A stretch of 64,000 bases of DNA, from assembly GCF_018143015.1 (NCBI RefSeq), contig NC_054752.1, positions 2,852,001 through 2,916,000 of the forward strand. The letters run 5' to 3'. The notes beneath the pieces are model-generated. The model searched no databases, was not told the origin of the DNA, and saw only the letters and a program-made list of their open reading frames with translations. Each line of letters opens with the position of its first letter. Position 1 is the first letter of the stretch. This document shows, piece by piece, positions 56,215 through 64,000 of the stretch. The position numbers were made by a program, and so were the translations under genes. The stretch comes from Lytechinus variegatus (taxonomy: Eukaryota; Echinodermata; Echinoidea; Temnopleuroida; Toxopneustidae).

Positions 56215-57070
56215 ACAACAATAATAATAATATGTTACTATTTCTGCATTATATTCTACTCCGCTTGATATACTTGGTGCCATAACTACACCGGCTGTAG
56301 CTGAGCCGCATACAGGCGCTGAAGCGTTCAAGGAATACATTTACTGGGCACACATTCACGTGGGTGGGGTGCAGCACAGTGTGGATCAATTTCTTGCTGA
56401 ATGAAAATGTGCAATGGCTGTAATTCGAACCTACAACCATTCAAAGCCCGTTGTCTTAAAGGCCAAGTCCACCCCAGAATTTTTTTTATTTTCATCGATA
56501 GAGAAAAATACAACAAACATAACGCTGCAAATTTCATCAAAATCGGATGTAAAATAAGAAAGTTATGGCATTTTTAAATTTCGCTTATTTTTCACTAAAC
56601 AGTTAAACGCGCAACTCAGCGATATGCAAATGAAAGAGTCGATGATGTCCATCACTTACTATTTATTTTGTTTTTTATTGTTTGAATAATACAATATTTC
56701 AATTTGACTTTACCATAAACTGTTAAAATAATGGTAATTCCACATGTTGAGGGAGTAATAAAATTTTGTTTCATATGACAATGGGGAGGAAATTAGAATT
56801 TTTCATATTTCATATAATAAACAAAAAAGAAATAGTGAGTGCATGACGTCATCAGTCTGCCAATTTGCATACTGTCCAGGATGTATATACAACTGTTTTT
56901 GTGAAATTAAGCGAAATTTCAAATGTCATTACTTTCTTATTTTACATCTGATTTTAATGAAATTTTCGGTGTTTTGCTTGTTTGATTTTTTCCTTTTATT
57001 CAAATTAACTTTTGGAGGTGTGGACTTGTCCTTTCACTACCATGACTACTGAGCCACAACGCCAACAGTA
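56215..57070 (-). repeat. tRNA-derived SINE split by a TTAAAGG MITE
   Basis: Minus strand: GTGGCTCAGTAGTCATGG (A box, near 57055-57037) is separated by the MITE 56456-57034 from ACGGGCTTTGAATGG and the B box GGTTCGAAT (near 56425). The body continues to an (ATT)n tail at about 56215-56235. Confidence 0.58.
56456..57034. mobile_element. TTAAAGG MITE (GTCCACCCC family), copy 5
   Basis: Starts TTAAAGGCCAAGTCCACCCC and ends GGTGTGGACTTGTCCTTT. Full length; inserted between the A and B boxes of a SINE. Confidence 0.8.
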
Positions 57071-57206
57071 ATTTTACACCAGTGTTAAATTGTTGCGCAT
57101 ACGTTGAACATCCACTGGTGTAATTATAACTATTATAATTATAATTATTATTATGTTTATTATTTCAACATCACTTTGTGTTGTGTTCATGGTGTATTTA
57201 ACACTT

Positions 57207-57826
57207 GAAGGTCAAGTACACCCAGAAAAATGTTGATTTTAATAACAAAGAAAAGCATAACGCTGAAAATTTCATCAAAATCGGATGTAAAATAAGAAGG
57301 TTTTTATCATTATAAAATTTCGCTTATTTTTCACAAAACAGTGATATCCACAACTCAGTGACATGCAAATGAGACAGTCGATTATGTCCTTCACCATACA
57401 GATATTATCAGTATATATCTCTATGTCCTTCACTTACTATTTATTTTGTTTTTATTGTTTGAATTATACAATATCTATATTTTTACATCTCGGATAATAT
57501 AAGGACCAACTTCACTGAGTACTAAACAATGCTAATTCCTCAGGTTCAGGGAGGAATTAATCGTTGTTTTACTTGACATGGAGGAGAAAATAATAATATT
57601 TTGAATAATAAAATAGGAAAGAAATAGTGAGTGGATGACGTCATCTGTCTCAATATTTGCATTACGACCAGGATGTGCATATATCTGTTTTGTGAAATTA
57701 AGAAAAAAAAATAAGTGTCATAACTTTATTTTACAACCGATTTTGATGAAATTTTCAGTTTTATGCTTGCTGATTTTTTTACTCTCCATTCAATTCAACT
57801 TTATGTTTGGCTGGACTTATCCTTTA
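57207..57826. mobile_element. TTAAAGG MITE (GTCCACCCC family), copy 6
   Basis: Starts GAAGGTCAAGTACACCC and ends GGCTGGACTTATCCTTTAA. Full length, more diverged than copy 5. Confidence 0.75.
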
Positions 57827-58083
57827 AGTGTGTAGTTCATCGACCGGTGTTATACTAATACAATACTTTTTTTTACAATATATATTTAAGCAATGAGTAA
57901 AGCTTGCATGTACGGATTTTTTTTATCCCGTCATAGGCTACTCTCTTGAGTCAAAAGAGACGTAGTTTATACAATAAAAAAAACTGAACCCAATCTTCTG
58001 TAATTCTGTACAGTTTCTCGTTTTCCTATAAATAAAAAAAAATGTACAATTCGTTTATTACAATTTATATTCTTAAATATACA

Positions 58084-58300
58084 GTGCGCTCCACAAAAAA
58101 CGAAACCGAGATGATTTTTCATAACTTAATCACAAATACAATGAAAAGTTTACAATCTTCTATTTCATCTGAAATTACTTAGATTTTTCTCATTCACGCA
58201 TGAGTGAGCAAAAACAAGAGGGGATACCGAAAGGTCACTTGGCGGGCTGTATCTGGATTTCAAAAAGAAAAAAAAAACATCTTTAAAAAGTTCAATATCT
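58084..58300. repeat. one end of a mariner-type MITE
   Basis: Starts CAGTGCGCTCCACAAAAAAC after a TA, similar to the left end at 55110, and carries GCATGAGTGAGCAAAAAC near 58200. No matching right end was found before the GPCR gene. Confidence 0.45.
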
Positions 58301-58537
58301 GCTATTTAATTTGATACATCAACTGTAGAAAATGTGCAAGAAATAACAAAGTTCTTGTTTGAAATAGGACTTGAATTTCAATAATTTCATAAAATGAACA
58401 AACTGTCAAGGCGAATCCACTTTATTCAGAGGCATTTTCGCCTGTCCAAATTCTTCTTTCCAGTCTAACTTCTTCATTTCCGTCCAAAAGGAAGAGATTC
58501 TTTGTGTCACGAAAAGGATGATGGACTTCCATTCTCA

Positions 58538-59602
58538 TCAGATCCGTATTACGTCATTACTCATCTGTACGGTAGTAATCGATGACGAAGATTCAGATCC
58601 TCGCACCAACCTGAAGAGTGTCTTCAGTCCTTCCCTGAAGCGCCGATACTTGAAGGTGTAAATGAAAGGATTGATACACATGTTAAAGAAAGCAAGATAC
58701 ACCGTGAAATCGTACACAGGACCGGTGATCCAGGTAATTCCTTTACTCAGGTTGAAGCACAGGTACATGATATGGTTAGGTGCCCAACAGATCGCGAAGG
58801 TCACGCTAACCGTGATTAGTGTCTTGATGACGTTTATCCTTGCTCTTTCACGATGGTTGACTTGACGGGGTTTCAGTGTGTCTTTTGCCGTCAGGGCTAG
58901 TTGTACCCTTTTCGAAGCAGCGACACTTCTGTCAACCCGTTGACGAAGTGCATTTGCGATACTGATATAGGCAAAAGCCATGATGACCATCGGGATAACA
59001 TATACTAGAAGGAACACTAGGATACCAACAACAATCTGCGACTGGCGACTGGTATGCTTAATGATGCATTGGCCATCAGAATACTGATTCGCGACAGCCC
59101 AATAGATCTGAAACACCAGACCGACCAACCAAGGTAGAGCGGCCAGAAACGGAACGCGACGGTTGCTGAAATGGACGTGGTACACGACCGGAAACACAAC
59201 CGCAAAGTACCGCTCCAACGTCAGGAGAATCAAATTGAACGTCGAGGCGATAGACATTCCCCAAAATATGTACTTGGAGTTCCAGACGGCGCAGATGAGC
59301 TTGGCAACGGGTTCGCTTTCCGGTAGAGGAAGGGGAGGGGCGATGAACATCAGAAAGAGAAGGATTGACGTCACCAAATCGATGATGGATTGGTTGACGA
59401 TGAAGCTGTTGGTGGTCGTCCGTAGCTCTTTGACGGTGGTCATGACAACGAGAACGAGACCATTTCCAAGGATTCCCAAAGATCCAAGAAGGGCGTAGAT
59501 GGTCACTGACGTCACGTCCAATTCATGGGAGGTACTTTCCCCCGTGGAATTCATTGTAAATCCTTTGGCAGAGCTTGAAGTTCCAAAACGAAGTTTCACC
59601 AC
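58538..59602 (-). CDS. class A (rhodopsin-like) G-protein-coupled receptor
   Basis: Single exon, 354 residues, seven membrane spans at about 33-55, 68-90, 105-127, 151-171, 190-213, 257-280 and 296-318. Class A marks: GN at 46-47 in span 1, D75 in span 2 (NQSIIDLV), C104 and C179 for the extracellular disulphide, ERY at 130-132 after span 3, CWAP at 272-275 in span 6, and NPFIY at 311-315 in span 7. An N-glycosylation site (NST, 18-20) lies in the short N terminus. A second Met at 17 could be the start. The tail is short and serine-rich (SESSSS). Peptide- or amine-type GPCRs of this shape signal at the plasma membrane through heterotrimeric G proteins. Sea urchins have large lineage-specific sets of intron-less rhodopsin-type receptors, and this may be one. 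The ligand cannot be told; no amine-type aspartate (D3.32) is evident in span 3, which argues against a monoamine receptor. Confidence 0.92.
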   Translation of the reverse strand: MVKLRFGTSSSAKGFTMNSTGESTSHELDVTSVTIYALLGSLGILGNGLVLVVMTTVKELRTTTNSFIVNQSIIDLVTSILLFLMFIAPPLPLPESEPVAKLICAVWNSKYIFWGMSIASTFNLILLTLERYFAVVFPVVYHVHFSNRRVPFLAALPWLVGLVFQIYWAVANQYSDGQCIIKHTSRQSQIVVGILVFLLVYVIPMVIMAFAYISIANALRQRVDRSVAASKRVQLALTAKDTLKPRQVNHRERARINVIKTLITVSVTFAICWAPNHIMYLCFNLSKGITWITGPVYDFTVYLAFFNMCINPFIYTFKYRRFREGLKTLFRLVRGSESSSSITTVQMSNDVIRI

Positions 59603-61095
59603 GATGTTTTAAATTGCAATTTCATAACTGATTCTTATGAACATGTATCTAACTTTTCAGTCTAAACATTCAGAAGATGCAAATGCCTTTAATGTCTTCA
59701 ACAACAGAGGGGAAAATCCTTCTGTCAAAGTATCAAAATGGCAAAGGCGATAAATTCGCAAAGAATCGCTTTGATGACAGGTCGTGGTCATATATGCATG
59801 TCATGGCGAATCCTATCACGATCTTCCAATCTCATCGCCTGTGGAATTAATATTTAAGGTGCCTTAACAATCGTTGCGGAAATAGAGAGCTATACGATCC
59901 ACTTGAAAGACATTCAGAAAATGCCACATTTTATAGCATAAACAGTAAAAACTAATATTCCATGGTCGCGAATGTGATTTGATATTATACAGCGCATGCG
60001 CACTTTTTCCTCGTGCGTTTCACGGGTTTAATATTTGTGAGGAAATAGTTACTAGGCATGCTGGGATATGTGTGCATGGGCAGGTCCACTCAACATTGTC
60101 GAATGGGGGCTGGGTTGGGTAACAAGTTTAACAAGATAACAACCGCACTTCCCCCGATCGGCTGCTCGGAAAGCTAACAGCTAGTTTGTTTAATTATTTT
60201 TTTTTTTGGCTTTTGGGGTGTTTTTTCTTAATTATAAGATAATAAGGGTTGCATATAATTGATTAAATAGAAGTCCCAAGAGCTGGTCTTCATTTGTAAC
60301 ATATAGTTTTGTTGTCAAAATTGAAGAAAAAAATCTCCGCCTAGAATCCGAATTGAGGGGCCCGTAACATAAAGCTAAACAATCAACGTAAAACATGTTT
60401 TTAGGATTGATTGCATTGACTGCAATGTAAATTTATTCGTGAAAATAAATTCGTGTAACGGGACCCAGATTTGGGGGCTTTTAACACCAGAACACGGAAA
60501 ATGATCAGTGGTTTCAGTGACTACACCCTTCCCCCCTCCCCCGTGGTTTCGGCGACTGCCTTGTCCCCAGCCTCCCCTCCCCTTTCTCTGGTACACTGTT
60601 TCTTGATATGTTGCGAAATAATACAATCAACTTTTGGGTGAATGTACTTATCACTCGAAGTCTGAATCAAAAGTAAATTTTGAATTATTATCTTATCTTC
60701 ACATAATTAGGCCAACCATTTTCACAAACTTCAAATTCATGCAAGGCCCGTTTTTTTTCCTTTTCAAAGAAATGAATCGGACATGCCATCTTATGCTGAA
60801 GTGCTCTTGTGTTTGCGGTATGAAACAGATAATAAAGCATTTTTTTCCCCGATATCATTTTTTTAATTTAAAATGTATTCGAATCAGTTGACCTTGCAAA
60901 TGATAGAAAACAAAACACCCTTCATTCATCTCAATAGCCTGAAGTGCCCTGATCTTCGAAAGAAGAAATAACATAAAGAATCGAAACACCTTTAGCACTT
61001 TCGAAACATTTAATATTCCCAGGAAAAACAAAATTTGAAGAAAAAAATTATCTACAGGCCACTGTCACACCAGTAAAACAAAATTGAGATCGACG
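59603..61095. other. upstream region of the GPCR, no gene seen
   Basis: Mixed AT-rich DNA with short T, C and G runs (60197-60210 and 60528-60542). Any promoter of the receptor should lie at the left part, but no clear core element was found. Confidence 0.45.
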
Positions 61096-61830
61096 GAAAG
61101 GACAAGTCCACTCCAACAACAAGTTGTTTTGAATAAAAAGATTTAAAAAAATCCAACAAGCAGAGCAATGAACATTTTATCAACATCAAACATAAAACAA
61201 CAAATTTATGACATTTTTAAGTTTCACTTAATTTCATTTAACAGTTATATTCACATCATGGTCGGTATGTAAATGAGGGGACTAATGACATCACCCACTC
61301 ACTATTTCTCTTGTATTTTATTATATGAAATATGGTCTAATTTGCTCTTCATTTTCCTTGGAAGCATAGTTTTCTCCTCACTCCTGAATATGTGGAATTA
61401 CCATTGTTTTAACTTTTTATGGTTCAGTCAATTTGGCCCTCATTGTAAAAAAACACGAAATATAGTATAATTCAATCAATAAAAAAAACCCAAAGGAAAT
61501 AGTGAGGGGCATCATCGACACTCTCATTTGCATAGCACTGAGTTATCCATATAAGTTATCCAAGTAGAATTTGTGTAAATTGAGTTGTTTTTTGTTTGAT
61601 ATTGATTGTATTTTTATGTAGATGATTGTAAAGGGTAATGGAATTCGACTTTTCAGCCGCTATAGACACCCTTGTTGAATTAAACCGTTTTAAATGAACA
61701 AATAAATAAACAACTGTTTTGGGAAAAATAATCGAAACTTTGAAATGCCATAAATTTCTTACTTTATATCCGATTTTGATGAAATTTTCACCATGATTGT
61801 GCTTGTTTGATTTTCCTATATTTATGCAAC
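61096..61830. mobile_element. TTAAAGG MITE (GTCCACCCC family), copy 7, with extra DNA inside
   Basis: Starts GGAAAGGACAAGTCCACTCC; the right arm TTATATCCGATTTTGATGAA lies at about 61765. About 170 bases near 61555-61730 do not match other copies and look like a later insertion. The outermost right end is not recognisable. Confidence 0.65.
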
Positions 61831-62214
61831 CATCGGTCAGTTTGGGAACCGGTACTGTTGCTTTGACTAGCACGCCGGTGAAACCGACACCTGTCCTAAC
61901 CAAACCCTTTTTTATGTCATTACGATTTGAATTAATTAAAAGGATATCAGAGTTTTCCTTCTTCCCTTCTCCTACTTTCACCCTGCCTTTGTTCTTAATT
62001 CTTTACTTTGAAAAATCTAGAGGGGGGGGGGGGGGATGTGGCGCAGTATACCCCCATACACACACTCTCTTGTAAATACTATCTATCGCAGACCCAGACC
62101 AGAGTGACCCAAAATGAAATTGACAAATCATATAACAATCGAAATCTAATAAACTACCTTATACAGAAATGTAAGCTTCATGCATTTTCATCGCTTAACA
62201 GATGAGAATATTGC

Positions 62215-62790
62215 TTAAAGGTCGAGTCCACCTCATAAAGATGTTGATATAGATCAACGGAGAGAAATTAGACAAGCATAATCCTAAGAAATTCATCAAA
62301 ATCGGATGTAAAATAAGAAAGTTATGACATTTTAAAGTTTCGCTTATTTTTCTCAAAATAGTTATATGCACAATTTAGTCACATGCAAATGAAAGAATCG
62401 ATGATGAACCTCACTCACTATTTCTTTTGTTTTTTTTTTATTGTTTGAATTATACAATATTTCAATTTTTACAGATTTGACAATAATGACCAACTTGACT
62501 GAACAGTTTAATGTTAAATAATGGCAATTCCACATGTTCAACGAGAAATCAAAATTTGTTTCACAGGACGAGGAGAAAATTTGAATATTTCATATAATAG
62601 AATACAAAAGAAAAAGGGAGTGAGTGATGTCATCATTTCCATCATTTGCATACGAACCGGGATGTGCGAAAGTTTAAAATGTCATAACCTTCTTATTTTA
62701 CCTCCGACTTTGATGAATTTACAGTGTTATGCTCGTTGGATTTTTCTCTTTTTATTTAAATCGATATTTTTTTCTGATGGACTTATCAAG
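62215..62790. mobile_element. TTAAAGG MITE (GTCCACCCC family), copy 8
   Basis: Starts TTAAAGGTCGAGTCCACC and ends CTGATGGACTTATCAAG. Both arms kept, diverged. Confidence 0.75.
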
Positions 62791-64000
62791 AATTATTGGG
62801 CATCAGAAATAAACTTCCTTGTAACATGTGTAAATGCTTTCATCGGCCTCGAGACCTAACGTCCTCGAGACCTAACGTCTCGTTGTGTTAGAATCGGTGT
62901 AATTCCATAGAAATGTACACAGAAAAAGTGGGTGATTTTCCCCCCTTTCAGATTTCGCTTTTTTTTCTTCAATATCACACAGAAATATCATAAACATCTT
63001 TTTCTGAAAGCTTGAATTGATGAGATCTACGACTTTAGACTAGTTTTAGCCATATTTCATTTCCTGCTTATTTGGCACAGGAAATTATGTCTGCATTCAT
63101 ATTATGTATAACAGGTTTTCCTGACATATCAATTTAGGTCTAATAAGAGCTAAGAAAAGAAATCCCCCAAATCTAGTGATGATTTTTTCTCTCCGCTCCA
63201 CGACCGCTCCAACAACGCTCGGGCGGTGTGACCAGGCCTTTACATATTTCCTACTTGTCGATTGCACTATTAGCTCCGTAGTAGACTTGTTAGAGGTTGA
63301 ACGCTGTATTTTTTAGTAAAAATGTCCCACTTGGCACAAATGTTGCTTGAGTCAAACGAAAAAGATTCATCCAAAGAGACACGCTGTATCTATACAAATA
63401 AGCAAGTTATTTGCATAATTTTGCATATTATGTCGATATAGTGAAAACAATATTTTCGAATATATTTTCACAAAGGAGCCTGCCTGTCTAAAGTATCACC
63501 TCTCATTCCGCATTTGACTGTATGTTTCAACTGGCGTCCTTTTGGAACTCTCAATTGGGACAACATGTCATTTTTTTTCTACATGGAAAAGTCACTTTCA
63601 TTTTTTTATTGATTTCTTAAAAAAAACATAGATGGAACACTCTGTCTGTCTACAAGTTACAGGTAGAGGAAATCAGGCACATTGAAGCACATCCAACATT
63701 GTGTGCCTGTCGAAGTACCCCCCACACACACACACAAAATTCTACGTATTATTACATATTAGATAAACCATTCTTGGAAAAGATGTGTAGGAGGAGGCAT
63801 TATTTCACATGTAGAATGCAAGGTACAAAGCGTACCTTCATAGTTCCCCATTCATTTCCATACTACACTTTTTAAACCCCCTTTGGCGCAAAAAGCACCC
63901 CTCTTACTTTTAAAGTTACCATGGCCAGCTAATGTATAGTAAAGGCACCTTTACCAATGAAACCTCTTAATTTTTGTATTACATTACAAGAAGATAGTGG
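62791..64000. other. no gene or clear repeat seen
   Basis: AT-rich DNA with a direct duplication of CTCGAGACCTAACGTC near 62848-62880 and a short CA run near 63723. No supported coding region. Confidence 0.5.

Overview
The window looks like nuclear genomic DNA of an echinoderm, most likely a sea urchin. It is AT-rich, its genes have introns, GT..AG exon borders are easy to see, and it carries two Toll-like receptors, one intron-less rhodopsin-class GPCR and a dense load of MITEs and foldback transposons. No species is claimed.

Layout. (1) 58-3819, + strand: last four coiled-coil exons of a gene entering from the left. (2) 5695-27217, + strand: a complete seven-exon gene for a cation-dependent mannose-6-phosphate receptor (CD-MPR)-like protein, whose large introns hold most of the repeats seen there: a 4.7-kb foldback element, a CR1/L2-like LINE with an inverted 5' part, SINEs, a 930-bp terminal-inverted-repeat (TIR) element and a pyrimidine-rich inverted-repeat element. 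(3) 33136-35823, + strand: an intact single-exon Toll-like receptor with two LRR C-terminal caps (multiple-cysteine-cluster type). (4) 50422 down to 44898, - strand: a second Toll-like receptor facing the first. Its signal-peptide end is cut from the rest by a 3.6-kb foldback DNA transposon, and it lacks about 265 central residues in frame. (5) 59602-58538, - strand: a single-exon class A GPCR. The remaining DNA is MITEs, SINEs, microsatellites and AT-rich sequence with no supported gene.

Relations. The two TLRs are paralogues. Their last LRR, cap, membrane segment and TIR domain are almost the same, while the outer LRR arrays differ at about a third of positions. This points to recent duplication with conversion or constraint on the signalling half, and diversification of the recognition half. 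The CD-MPR-like protein keeps the four sugar-binding residues of its family but ends in a LAMP-like GYxxM tail rather than an acidic dileucine tail. No operon-like or cooperative gene cluster is seen. The most notable structures are the transposon-split TLR, dense nuclear-receptor-type AGGTCA motifs carried inside foldback and related repeats, and several readable nested insertions.
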